Below are positions 1 through 7,750 of a stretch of DNA of 15,164 nucleotides, one piece after another. Source of the DNA: Proteobacteria bacterium UBA664 (GTDB lineage: Bacteria; Pseudomonadota; Gammaproteobacteria; UBA7966); NCBI GenBank assembly GCA_002299125.1, contig DBNU01000193.1, positions 1 through 15,164 of the forward strand, read 5' to 3'. Each line of letters starts with the position of its first letter. Position 1 is the stretch's first letter. A model generated the notes under the pieces. That model had not been told where the DNA came from and did no database searches. It saw nothing but the letters and a program-made list of their open reading frames with translations. Made by a program: the position numbers and the translations under genes.

Positions 1-2
1 AC

Positions 3-74
3 GTGCTGTCGATCGCTCAGCAATGGCTGATCACACGCGGCATCGAGGCCGAAGCCGCGCCCGCGAAGACCTGA
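3..74 (+). CDS. yidC: YidC membrane insertase, C-terminal end (partial)
   Basis: This is the last 23 codons of a gene that starts before the window, ending in TGA at 72-74. The translation contains LSIAQQWLITRGIE followed by a short Ala/Pro/Lys tail. That is the usual end of proteobacterial YidC, the inner-membrane insertase that helps Sec-dependent and Sec-independent proteins fold into the membrane; the visible part is the end of the last membrane helix and a cytoplasmic tail. Immediate linkage to mnmE is the classical rnpA-yidC-mnmE order, which supports the assignment. Only the tail is visible, so identity rests on this short match plus context. Confidence 0.8.
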   Translation: MLSIAQQWLITRGIEAEAAPAKT

Positions 75-1495
75 GGCCGCAGCCCCTGGCACTGGAGACC
101 GACACCATCGCCGCCATCGCCACGGCACCGGGCCAGGCGGCGGTGGGTGTGCTGCGGATCTCGGGTCAGACTGCGGCAGTGCGTCTGCTGGCCGAGCGGC
201 TCGCCGGCGGCCTGCCACCCGCGCGGCGCGCAGTACTCCGGCAGTTCCGCGATGGCGAGGGCCAGGCCCTGGACGAAGGCCTTCTGCTCTGGTTTCCCGC
301 GCCCCATTCCTATACGGGCGAAGATATCCTCGAGTTGCAGACGCACGGATCGCCGGTTGTGCTCGCACTGCTGCACGAAGCGGCCCGCGCCGCGGGTGCC
401 CGTCCGGCACGCCCCGGCGAGTTCACCGAGCGGGCCTGGTTGAACGGCCGCATGGATCTGCTGCAGGCCGAGGCCGTGGCCGATCTCATCGCCGCCGGCT
501 CGCGCGGCGCGGCGCGGCTTGCACTGCGTGCCATGGGCGGTGAGGCAAGCGCACAGTTGCAGGCACTGGAGGCACGGCTGGCGAGCCTGCGGGCCGAGGT
601 CGAGGCCCGCATCGATTTCCCTGAAGATCTGCCGGAAGACGCACTGCGCCCGGAGCCCTGCCCCGGGATCGCGCGCCTCACGGCCGACGTCCGCGCACTG
701 GCTGAAGCTGCCCGACGCGGCCGGCACGCACGGAGCGGTCTGCGCGTGGTGATCGTGGGCCCGCCGAATGCGGGCAAATCACTGCTCTACAACCGGCTGC
801 TTGGCGCCGATCGCGCCATGGTGAGCCCCGATGCCGGCACCACGCGCGATGCACTGGAGGCAGAAATCACTCTCGCGGGCCTCTGCCTCACCCTCTGCGA
901 TACGGCGGGCCTGCGCGAGACCGCATCGGCCCTGGAGGCCGAAGGGGTGCGCCGGGCACGCGCAGCACTGGAAACGGCCGATGTGTGGTTGTTCGTCTCG
1001 GCACCCGACGTGGCGGCAGAGGCAGCGACACTGCTGGAAGAACTGCGCGCCACGCGCCCGCAAGGCGTGCTGCTCATCGAAGTGCACAACAAGGCCGATC
1101 TGCTGGCAGCACCAGTGGAGAGACGCACGGATCCCGCCGCGTCGGGGGCAATGAGCGACCAGAGTTCACGGCAGCGCGCGGTCGATGTTCCGCTGGCGGT
1201 CTCGGCGCTGCACGGCACCGGCATGGCAGCGCTCGAAGCACGTCTGCAGGCACAGGCCGCCCAGCTCGATCAGGGCGCCATCGGCCTGATGCAGGCACGC
1301 CACGCCAGCGCGCTGGCGGAGATCGAAGAGCGGCTGACTGAGGCAGCGGCCCTCAGCGCCGGTGCTGTGGGGCCGGAGCTTGCGGCAGAGGCGCTGCGTG
1401 CAGCGGCAACGGCCTTCGATCGCCTGTTCGGCCGCCATGCCGATGTCGAGACCTTGCTCGGCGAGATCTTCGGGCGCTTCTGTATCGGGAAGTAG
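23..1495 (+). CDS. mnmE: tRNA uridine-5-carboxymethylaminomethyl modification GTPase MnmE
   Basis: MnmE, with MnmG, modifies the wobble uridine (U34) of certain tRNAs, using a tetrahydrofolate-derived carbon and GTP hydrolysis in the cytoplasm. The N-terminal folate-binding/dimerisation domain begins at DTIAAIATAPG and includes SYTGEDILELQTHGSP and RPGEFTERAWLNGRMDL. The G domain has G1 GPPNAGKS (246-253), a DAGTTRD G2 region, G3 DTAGLRE (from 293) and G4 NKAD (356-359). The protein ends in the invariant FCIGK, whose Cys is catalytic. The ATG at 23 is the only canonical in-frame start before the conserved domain, but it overlaps yidC by 52 nt, has no clear ribosome-binding site and adds about 26 non-family residues. 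A non-canonical CTG start near 71-92 is possible. A short poorly conserved insert follows NKAD (about residues 365-388). The 490-aa length slightly exceeds the usual ~455. Confidence 0.96.
   Translation: MADHTRHRGRSRAREDLRPQPLALETDTIAAIATAPGQAAVGVLRISGQTAAVRLLAERLAGGLPPARRAVLRQFRDGEGQALDEGLLLWFPAPHSYTGEDILELQTHGSPVVLALLHEAARAAGARPARPGEFTERAWLNGRMDLLQAEAVADLIAAGSRGAARLALRAMGGEASAQLQALEARLASLRAEVEARIDFPEDLPEDALRPEPCPGIARLTADVRALAEAARRGRHARSGLRVVIVGPPNAGKSLLYNRLLGADRAMVSPDAGTTRDALEAEITLAGLCLTLCDTAGLRETASALEAEGVRRARAALETADVWLFVSAPDVAAEAATLLEELRATRPQGVLLIEVHNKADLLAAPVERRTDPAASGAMSDQSSRQRAVDVPLAVSALHGTGMAALEARLQAQAAQLDQGAIGLMQARHASALAEIEERLTEAAALSAGAVGPELAAEALRAAATAFDRLFGRHADVETLLGEIFGRFCIGK
1478..1495 (+). 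other. Candidate SGI1-type attachment site at the mnmE 3' end
   Basis: The last 18 bases of mnmE, TTCTGTATCGGGAAGTAG, encode FCIGK-stop. The 3'-terminal 18 bp of mnmE (also called thdF/trmE) is the known attB of Salmonella genomic island 1 and related integrative mobilizable elements, and this sequence closely resembles that site. Accessory DNA starts right after it. I saw no second copy of the 18-mer and no tyrosine integrase in the window, so use as an attL is inferred from position and sequence only. Confidence 0.4.
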
Positions 1496-1525
1496 GTGTG
1501 CTGCCGGGGGGGGCTGGCGGGGTGC

Positions 1526-4500
1526 TCATCCCGTAATGGCGCTGTGACGCACCTCATCAATGGCTGCCAGCAGTTCGATCAGTTCCACCGGGTTGAAGAT
1601 GGCATCCGGACCATGCGGCGTCAGGTCGGTGAAGGGAGATTCGTAGAGCCGCGCGGCGTCCATCAGGCCGTGCTCGGTGAGGTGGTTGACGATCAGGTTC
1701 ACGAACTCGATCTGGTTGGCGCTGAGTGTCTTCCCGTTGACGAACCCAGCCAGGGCTTCCTTTGCCGCCTGGCGATCGAGGCCGACCAGCGAGCGCACAA
1801 AGAGCCCCAGCCCTTGCGACTCCTCGGCGGCGTGTTGGATGTCCTCCGCGCCGCCAATGCCGCTCTCAACAAGCAGGCGTTGCAACTCAGAGAGATCAGC
1901 AGCGGTCAGCGCCCGGTTCATCCGCAGCTTGTGGATCGCAAGATGATCTTGATGCGCTCGCAGGAAGGCCTGCACCTTGGCGCGGAACTTCGTGTGGTCG
2001 GTCCCCATGCCGAGCCCGGGCAAAGGGACCGCGACCTCCTGGCCCAATTGGTCCTCGAAGTCGGTGTAGATGGGCTTGTGCTTGCGCTTCTCGATGAGCC
2101 TGATCAGATCGCGCAGCCGCCGGCGCATGGCCTCGAGCAGCGGCACAGTCACGTCCTGCCACCATGCTTCGCTCTGCACGTCCTCTATCAGCGTCAAGTG
2201 ATCGCGCACCATCGGCACGGTCGCTAGCTCCTCCAACAGCCCCGCAAGCTCCTTGACCCGATCGCGCAGGCGCGCGAAGGCCGGCTCGGAGCGTAGCAGT
2301 GCGAGTTCCAGCTTCAGGACCAGCAGATCGAAGCGCTTGGCCTCCTCGCTTTCCGGGTCAAGCTCCGACGGCAGGCCAGCGACCTGATGCGAAAGCTCCG
2401 TGATCGCTGCAGGTGACAAAGATGCCCATGCCTCGGGCCTGGCGTACTCCTCGACAATGCGTCGCCGCGGCCGCACGACGAAGTTGTCGAGGTTCATCGC
2501 CGCAACTTCGCACTGCAACAGCGCCGCGAGCTGCGCGCGAACCTCACGCTCCGACATCGGATGCCCATGCCGGGGATCCTGCGGCTCCCGCTGCGATCTC
2601 TGATCGTCGTCGGTGAAGCGACCATCCAGTTCGGCGATGAGATCCAACCGAGCATTGAACAAGCGCTTGCCGAGCGACGCACCGACCGCGCCCTCGGTGG
2701 CAGGGATGTCTTGGCTGAAGTACTCCAAGTTCTGGCAGTAGTCGAAGACGTAGAAGCAGTCCTTGTCGCGCCCCGGGCCGAACAGGTCGGGACACAGGCG
2801 CGTACCACGACCGAGCATCTGCCAGAACTTGGTCTTCGAGCGCACTAGCTTGAAGAACACCAGATTCACGACTTCCGGCACGTCTATCCCCGTATCGAGC
2901 ATGTCCACCGAGATGGCGATGTGCGGTGCCTTGTCCTTGATCGAGAAGCTGTCGATCAGGCTCTGCGCGTACTCGGTCTTGAAGGTGATCGCGCGCGCGA
3001 ACTCGCCTTGGTGGTGCGGGTAGTTGGCGTTGAAGCGCTCGGCGATGAACTCGGCGTGCTGCTGGTTCTTGGCGAACAGGATGGTCTTGCCCAGCCGATC
3101 GCCCCCCGAGACCGTCACGCCCCGGGTCATGAGGTGCTCCAGAACCTTGTCCACTGTGTCCTTGTTGAACAGCCACTTGTTGACCGCCTCTGCCTCGACG
3201 CGATCAGGGACGTCGCCTTCTTCGTTCCACTCCAGCGCGTCCCACTGATCCTTGTCCTCTTCGGACAGCTCGTCGTAGCGGATCCCCTCGCGCTGGAACT
3301 TCAGCGGCACTGACACGGCCTGCGGTGGAACAAGGAAGCCGTCGCGCACCGCATCATCCAGCCCATAGGCGTCAGTGGGCACGCCGCTCTCCAGATCGAA
3401 CAGGCGGTAAGTGTTGCGGTCCACCTCATCCTTGGGCGTGGCCGTGAGCCCGACCAGCAACGAGTCGAACCAGTCGAAGAGTGCCCGGTACTTCTGGAAC
3501 ACCGAGCGATGCGCCTCGTCGATGATCACCAGATCGAAGTGCCCCACGCCAAAGCGCCGCTGGCCGTCGCGCCCGCCCTCACGCGAGCTGTCGATGAGCC
3601 CCATCATCGTCGGGTAGGTGGAAACGAACACCCGCCCTTCGGTGTCCTTTTCGGTCACCAGGTTCACCGGCGAGGCGTCAGGCAGGTGGCGCTTGAAGGC
3701 ATTCACCGCCTGATTCACCAGCGCCACGCGGTCGGCCAGGAACAGCACGCGCTTGACCCAGTTGCTCCTCATCAACAGATCGGCAAGCGCGATCACGGTG
3801 CGCGTCTTGCCGGCGCCGGTGGCCATCACCACCAGCGCTTTGCGCTCGTGGTCGCGCTCGAAGGCCTCGGCGATGCGCCGGATGCCGCGCGTCTGGTAGT
3901 AGCGCTCGGCGATGCCCGGATTGATCTCGCCCGCCGCCAGCGGCTTGCGCGTACTGCGCCGCTGGATCGCCAGCTCCAGCTCGGCCTTCTTGTAGAAGCC
4001 CTGCACCGCGCGCGGCGGGTAGCGGGTGTCGTCCCAGAGCCAGTGCTCGTAGCCGTTGGAGTAGAAGATCAACGGACGCTGGCCGAACTGGCGCTCCAGG
4101 CAGTCGGCGTACAGCCTGGCCTGTTGCTGGCCGACGCGTGCGTCATGCCGGGTGCGCTTGGCCTCCACGAGGCCGAGCGGCTTGCCGTCGTCTCCCCACA
4201 GCACGTAGTCGACGAAGCCCCGGCCTTCCTTGTTGGGCATCCCGGCGACTTCGAACTCCCGGTCGCGCGGCTCATCGAGCGGCCAGCCGGCTTCCTTAAG
4301 CAGCAGGTCGATGAAGGTGTCGCGCGTCTCGGCCTCGGAGTAGTCGTGCGTGTCCGGCAGCAAGGCAGCAGCCTGCTTGGCCGCTGCCACTTCGGCGCGC
4401 AGGCGAGCCAGCTCCTCGTCCAGCGTGGTCCTGTCGGCCAGCAAGGCGGCGAGCTTGTCGTCGCGTTCGCGCAGACTGGCTTCGAGCTGCTGCAACTGCT

Positions 4501-4954
4501 CGGCGGTCTGCGCGCGCACCGGAGCCGCCTTCGTCAGCGCGCTTGCGTCGAAGGCCAGGTTCGGCGCCGGACGCGACGTGCGACCATAGGTGCGCGCAAG
4601 CCAGTAGGCCACGTGGAACAGCTCGCGCACCGCGACCAGTGCCTCGTCGAGTGGGATCGCCCGCGGTCCGTGCACGGCGCGGTTACCCAGCGCGTTGATG
4701 ACCCGCGTCTTGCTGAACACGGCCTCGCCGGCGGTCTGCTTGAAGCTCGGCTCGTGGATCAGCGCCGACAGGTTGTTCTGGTACGGCAGCTTGAGTGCAT
4801 CATCGTGCTTGTACACCCAGCACACTGCCAGCTCGAGCGCGCGGCGCGCGTAGAAGCAGGCCGTGCGCGGGTCGGTATGCACGGCCGCTTCCGCATGCAC
4901 CGCGGCGTCGTGTACCGCCGGCCATTCCCCCTGCAGGAAGGCGAACTGGCTCAT
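1526..4954 (-). CDS. hsdR: Type I restriction endonuclease subunit R (EcoEI-like, with N-terminal DUF4145-like domain)
   Basis: HsdR is the ATP-driven translocase and nuclease that joins the HsdM/HsdS methyltransferase to cut unmethylated foreign DNA. Residues 1-130 resemble the helical DUF4145 domain. A predicted coiled coil (about 150-198) links it to an HSDR_N nuclease domain with the PD-(D/E)xK residues D249, E264 and K266 (FVDYVLWG...VEAKR). The SF2 motor follows: Walker A MATGAGKT (377-384), DEAH (479-482), TAT motif III (504-506) and motif VI QMLGRGTRL (712-720). The C-terminal third matches the EcoEI_R_C type helical domain. At 1142 aa it is longer than EcoEI HsdR, largely because of the N-terminal extension. 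The start is set by an ATGA overlap with the upstream fic stop, which implies translational coupling. The stop lies 30 bp from the convergent mnmE stop, and that gap contains an 8-G tract (1506-1513) but no evident terminator. All key residues are present. Confidence 0.95.
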   Translation of the reverse strand: MSQFAFLQGEWPAVHDAAVHAEAAVHTDPRTACFYARRALELAVCWVYKHDDALKLPYQNNLSALIHEPSFKQTAGEAVFSKTRVINALGNRAVHGPRAIPLDEALVAVRELFHVAYWLARTYGRTSRPAPNLAFDASALTKAAPVRAQTAEQLQQLEASLRERDDKLAALLADRTTLDEELARLRAEVAAAKQAAALLPDTHDYSEAETRDTFIDLLLKEAGWPLDEPRDREFEVAGMPNKEGRGFVDYVLWGDDGKPLGLVEAKRTRHDARVGQQQARLYADCLERQFGQRPLIFYSNGYEHWLWDDTRYPPRAVQGFYKKAELELAIQRRSTRKPLAAGEINPGIAERYYQTRGIRRIAEAFERDHERKALVVMATGAGKTRTVIALADLLMRSNWVKRVLFLADRVALVNQAVNAFKRHLPDASPVNLVTEKDTEGRVFVSTYPTMMGLIDSSREGGRDGQRRFGVGHFDLVIIDEAHRSVFQKYRALFDWFDSLLVGLTATPKDEVDRNTYRLFDLESGVPTDAYGLDDAVRDGFLVPPQAVSVPLKFQREGIRYDELSEEDKDQWDALEWNEEGDVPDRVEAEAVNKWLFNKDTVDKVLEHLMTRGVTVSGGDRLGKTILFAKNQQHAEFIAERFNANYPHHQGEFARAITFKTEYAQSLIDSFSIKDKAPHIAISVDMLDTGIDVPEVVNLVFFKLVRSKTKFWQMLGRGTRLCPDLFGPGRDKDCFYVFDYCQNLEYFSQDIPATEGAVGASLGKRLFNARLDLIAELDGRFTDDDQRSQREPQDPRHGHPMSEREVRAQLAALLQCEVAAMNLDNFVVRPRRRIVEEYARPEAWASLSPAAITELSHQVAGLPSELDPESEEAKRFDLLVLKLELALLRSEPAFARLRDRVKELAGLLEELATVPMVRDHLTLIEDVQSEAWWQDVTVPLLEAMRRRLRDLIRLIEKRKHKPIYTDFEDQLGQEVAVPLPGLGMGTDHTKFRAKVQAFLRAHQDHLAIHKLRMNRALTAADLSELQRLLVESGIGGAEDIQHAAEESQGLGLFVRSLVGLDRQAAKEALAGFVNGKTLSANQIEFVNLIVNHLTEHGLMDAARLYESPFTDLTPHGPDAIFNPVELIELLAAIDEVRHSAITG

Positions 4955-6117
4955 CCGGGCATCTCCAGTTCAGACGCCAGTTGCCCGACGTACTCGCGAT
5001 AGCTGAACACGCGGCCACGCTGCCGGTTGGTGAGTTCACTCACGATGCCGATGCGCGTGAGGTGCGCCAGCGACTTGTTGACCGTCGCTGGCGTGAGCCG
5101 TGTCGCCTTCACCAGTGCAGCCGAGGTGGCGATGGGCTGGCGCTGCAGTGCCTGGTGTACCTCGAGCGCCGACGTCGCCGCGCGCCCAAGGCCGGCGATG
5201 CGGACGCGATCCGCGTTGACCAGCGCGAGCAAGGCCGTTGCCGTGGCCACGCCCTGCGTCGCGCTTGCCTCGATGCCCTCGGCGAAGAAGTCGAGCCAGC
5301 GCTCCCAGTCGCCGTGCAGGCGCACCCCGTTGAGCAGTTCGTAGTAGAGCGCGCGATGCCTGTTGAAGAAGAGGCTTGGGTACAGCATCGGCTCGCGCAG
5401 CACGCCATCGGCCACCAATTGCAGCACGATCAGCAGTCGACCAAGGCGCCCGTTGCCGTCGAGAAACGGGTGGATGGTCTCGAACTGCACATGGCAGAGA
5501 GCAGCCTTCAGCAGTGGTGGCGCCGGTTCGGGAGCGTCGTTGAGGAAGCGTTCGAACGCAGCCAGGCACTCGGGCACCGCCTCGGACGGTGGCGGCACGA
5601 AGGCCGCGTTGCCGGGCCGGGTGCCGCCGAGCCAGACCTGCGAACGGCGCACTTCGCCGGGCGTCTTGCTGCGCCCGCCCGGGTGGCTCATCAGCACCTC
5701 GTGCATCTCGCACAGCAGGCGCATGCACAGCGGCAACCCGCCCCGCAGCCTCTGCAGGCCACGTTCGAGCGCCGCCACGCAGCGGCTCACCTCGCGCGCA
5801 TCTTCCACCGGCACGCCCGGCTGCTCGTCGATCTCGTAGAGCAGCAGATCGGCCAGTGAGGACTGCGTGCCCTCGATCTGCGAGGACAGCACCGCCTCCT
5901 TGCGCACGAAGCTGTAGAGCAGCAGCGCCGCGTTCGGCAGCAGCGCCGTCACCGCGTCGAGCCGCCCGAGCGCCAGCAGCGCCGCGTCGAAGCGCCGACG
6001 CAATGCGGCCGACCACTCCACCGGCGGATCGGGCGGCAACGGTGCCGGCACGAAGGCCCGGAACGGCTCGCCGGCGCTCGTGGCGGTGACGTAGTGGCCG
6101 GGGCTGGGCCGGTGCAT
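4951..6117 (-). CDS. Fic-family protein (AMP transferase) with C-terminal winged helix
   Basis: Fic proteins transfer AMP, or other nucleotide moieties, from a nucleotide such as ATP onto target hydroxyl side chains. The active-site motif is intact, HPFLDGNGR (216-224), with catalytic His216. An upstream SSQIEG (78-83) fits the class II inhibitory-helix pattern [S/T]xxxE[G/N], so the enzyme should be auto-inhibited by Glu82. The N-terminal region (RKEAVLSSQIEGTQSSL, LLYEID) matches the Fic_N type. The last ~70 residues look like a winged HTH (SAALVKATRLTPATVNKSLAHL, then ELTNRQRGRVFSYREY). It overlaps hsdR by 4 nt (ATGA) and lies between hsdS and hsdR, a place where accessory genes occur in type I loci. 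Its substrate is unknown; HsdR is an inferred candidate from coupling alone. The HTH and the palindrome just upstream suggest autoregulation. The ATG at 6117 has only a weak ribosome-binding site. Confidence 0.93.
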   Translation of the reverse strand: MHRPSPGHYVTATSAGEPFRAFVPAPLPPDPPVEWSAALRRRFDAALLALGRLDAVTALLPNAALLLYSFVRKEAVLSSQIEGTQSSLADLLLYEIDEQPGVPVEDAREVSRCVAALERGLQRLRGGLPLCMRLLCEMHEVLMSHPGGRSKTPGEVRRSQVWLGGTRPGNAAFVPPPSEAVPECLAAFERFLNDAPEPAPPLLKAALCHVQFETIHPFLDGNGRLGRLLIVLQLVADGVLREPMLYPSLFFNRHRALYYELLNGVRLHGDWERWLDFFAEGIEASATQGVATATALLALVNADRVRIAGLGRAATSALEVHQALQRQPIATSAALVKATRLTPATVNKSLAHLTRIGIVSELTNRQRGRVFSYREYVGQLASELEMPG

Positions 6118-6128
6118 GGGCGGCAGAG

Positions 6129-6157
6129 CCTAAAACAAGCGGAGCGGTTATTTTAGG
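6129..6157. promoter_or_regulatory. Palindromic operator candidate upstream of fic
   Basis: Perfect 7-bp inverted arms CCTAAAA (6129-6135) and TTTTAGG (6151-6157) flank a 15-bp spacer; several further positions inside the arms also match symmetrically. The site ends 12 bp before the fic ATG and covers the predicted -10 element. That geometry suits a dimeric repressor, plausibly the Fic protein's own winged helix. The symmetry is directly visible; the function is inferred. Confidence 0.5.
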
Positions 6158-6179
6158 TTCGTGCGCCACGTTGAATCAA
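6150..6179 (-). promoter_or_regulatory. Predicted sigma70-like promoter of fic-hsdR
   Basis: On the minus strand TTGATT (6179-6174) and TAAAAT (6155-6150) are separated by 18 bp, a good -35/-10 match. Transcription would start roughly 7 nt downstream, giving a leader of about 25 nt before the fic ATG at 6117. The -10 overlaps one arm of the palindrome, so occupancy would block RNA polymerase. This would give hsdR expression independent of hsdM/hsdS. Confidence 0.45.
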
Positions 6180-6398
6180 CGGCGGGTGGTGGTGCGGTCA
6201 CGAGCACAGCCCGGAGGCGAAAGACCGGGGCCGGCAGGAGGCCGCCAGACCTGCGGCCGAGCCGACGTCACCATCGCCGTTTGCAGCGGAATTGCGCAGG
6301 GATTGCAACCGGTGATCCGCCGGTTGCAATCGCACGGTCGACCGCGCGCTTTCGAATCATTGGGTTACGCGGGCCCTGCCCGTCGCTGATTGCGGCGG
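6158..6398. other. Intergenic stretch between the 53-aa ORF and fic
   Basis: About 240 bp without a convincing gene. It contains the fic promoter at one end and a perfect hairpin (6301-6331) in the middle. The open frames seen on the plus strand lack family matches and overlap known features. Confidence 0.4.
6301..6331. repeat. Perfect 12-bp inverted repeat (hairpin)
   Basis: GATTGCAACCGG (6301-6312) and its exact complement CCGGTTGCAATC (6320-6331) are separated by 7 nt (TGATCCG). The stem is stable enough to form in RNA. No T-run follows on either strand, so it is not a canonical intrinsic terminator. A related GGTTGCAAT core recurs at about 6419-6427 inside the 53-aa ORF. It could be an operator, a processing hairpin, or an element that separates hsdMS transcription from fic-hsdR. 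Confidence 0.7.
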
Positions 6399-6560
6399 CT
6401 ATGACGGCAGCTCTTCGAGGTTGCAATTCGCCGGATGAGCGCCGAGAAACCAGCGAGCCGCCTTGGTGGCACCGACGCTGTGGACCAACCGTTCCTTGCG
6501 CAACTCGCGCAGCAACACGCGCCAAGTCTCGGACCATACGCCGATGAACTCGCCGGGCAT
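6399..6560 (-). CDS. Small hypothetical protein (53 aa) downstream of hsdS
   Basis: The ATG at 6560 lies 2 nt after the hsdS TAG and has a good Shine-Dalgarno (GGGGAGAG, about 8 nt upstream), so it is positioned as the third gene of hsdM-hsdS. The product is rich in Trp, Arg and Leu (MPGEFIGVWSETWRVLLREL at the start; GATKAARWFLGAHP in the middle) and would be mainly helical with no membrane segment. I do not recognise a family. GC at third codon positions is about 79%, in line with the surrounding genes. It may be a real small protein or the truncated remains of a longer gene, because the frame stops shortly before the hairpin region. Confidence 0.5.
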   Translation of the reverse strand: MPGEFIGVWSETWRVLLRELRKERLVHSVGATKAARWFLGAHPANCNLEELPS

Positions 6561-6562
6561 GG

Positions 6563-7750
6563 CTACAGCTCTCCCCGGAAAGCGCGGTGCTGGAGCGAAG
6601 TGAACAATGCGTGGCTGTCCTTGGCGGACGCGTGACAGTCGACGCGGACCCTTTCGACGGCGGCAAGGCGCTTCGTGAATTCCCTCTGGATCGCTATCGG
6701 CGGACAAATGGTCGAAATGCCGAAGACTTTCTCCTGCGAGATGTTTTTCATCGACCCGCTTGTGCCGGTTGCCCTACTCCCGATCTCTCGTCGGACCGCT
6801 GGTGTCTGAAAGAGCGCCCAGATGAAGAGCGGCTCTACCAGCGCAGGCTGCCTCCACACAAAGCGCCAGGGTTTGTCCGGTAGCAGCAAGTTCTGAGGTG
6901 TGCGTTCCACGTACGCAACAGCACCGACGAGGTCGGTCGTGTTGGCGCGGCTGAAGAGCAGATCGCCGGGACGTACAAAGTGCTCGACCGGTGGGGTGTA
7001 ACTGTCCGGGACCGGTTTGCACTCATTGGCGAGAAACGTCATTCCGGTCACGGCGCTCACCTTCAGTACTCGATTCCGCGTTACGACGTTCTCGCCGCTT
7101 TCCGATTCAAGACTTTTTCCACCTTGAAACTCGGCGACGTACTCGGATACCCGACGAATTGGCCAGGATTTGGGGTTCCTGTCCGCATCGCCGAACATGT
7201 CGAGGAAGATGGATTGGGTGAGGGTGTCGAGTTCGGCGAGGGCTTTGCTTCGCTTGGCACGCAGCGCGTCCGCTTTGTCCAGGATCTCCGCAATCCGCCG
7301 CTGCTCGGGGAGGGGTGGGAGTGGGATCGTGATCTGGGCAACGTGCGCTGGACGTGCGCGAAGCAGCGAGCCGCCCACCCCTGAGACCGTGCGCATGAAC
7401 TGGGCGTGGAACGGGTCTCCGACGAGCACGTGCCGCAGAAACTGTGGATGGACACGGTAGCTCCGGAACACGATCCATTCACCAGACGCTATAAGCCGAC
7501 GGCCGCGGTTCTCGCCAACAACCCACGACCGCCGAATGTGCGGCACGATCTTTGACAGCAGTACATCTCCGGGCTCGACGATTTGCTTGGCTGAGCCGAT
7601 CTCTTTGCCGGGGACGATTTCGGATGTGCCGCGATCGAAGGCAGGAATGCTGTAGAGATCGAATACCTCGTCGGGGAACTTCGCAGGGTCAACGGTTCCC
7701 GCTCGTGCCGGCATGAGCGTGCCGAGTTCAATGGTCGGCGCGTTGCTCAC
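6563..7750 (-). CDS. hsdS: Type I restriction-modification specificity subunit S
   Basis: HsdS recognises the bipartite DNA target and holds the HsdM subunits. The 395-aa protein has the expected two-fold layout: a first target-recognition domain (about 1-145), a conserved LPPLPEQRRIAEILDKAD segment (144-161) leading into a helical spacer to about 185, a second recognition domain (about 195-350) containing GDLLFSRANT and TSGSMKNISQEKV, and a terminal helical repeat ending in LQHRAFRGEL. The start is GTG at 7750 and overlaps the hsdM stop in a GTGA arrangement, indicating coupled translation. Both halves look intact, so a bipartite recognition site is expected, but it cannot be read from sequence. 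Confidence 0.94.
   Translation of the reverse strand: MSNAPTIELGTLMPARAGTVDPAKFPDEVFDLYSIPAFDRGTSEIVPGKEIGSAKQIVEPGDVLLSKIVPHIRRSWVVGENRGRRLIASGEWIVFRSYRVHPQFLRHVLVGDPFHAQFMRTVSGVGGSLLRARPAHVAQITIPLPPLPEQRRIAEILDKADALRAKRSKALAELDTLTQSIFLDMFGDADRNPKSWPIRRVSEYVAEFQGGKSLESESGENVVTRNRVLKVSAVTGMTFLANECKPVPDSYTPPVEHFVRPGDLLFSRANTTDLVGAVAYVERTPQNLLLPDKPWRFVWRQPALVEPLFIWALFQTPAVRREIGSRATGTSGSMKNISQEKVFGISTICPPIAIQREFTKRLAAVERVRVDCHASAKDSHALFTSLQHRAFRGEL

Noticed and set aside
1496..1525. Bidirectional terminator between mnmE and hsdR
   Set aside because: The 30-bp gap holds an 8-G tract but no stem-loop that I can pair convincingly.
3509..5002. 497-codon open frame on the plus strand opposite hsdR
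   Set aside because: It is antisense to an HsdR gene with all motifs intact; its translation has low-complexity, Arg/His/Gln-rich composition and no family motif, as expected in high-GC DNA.
6301..6331. Intrinsic transcription terminator
   Set aside because: The stem is perfect but neither strand has a T-run after it.
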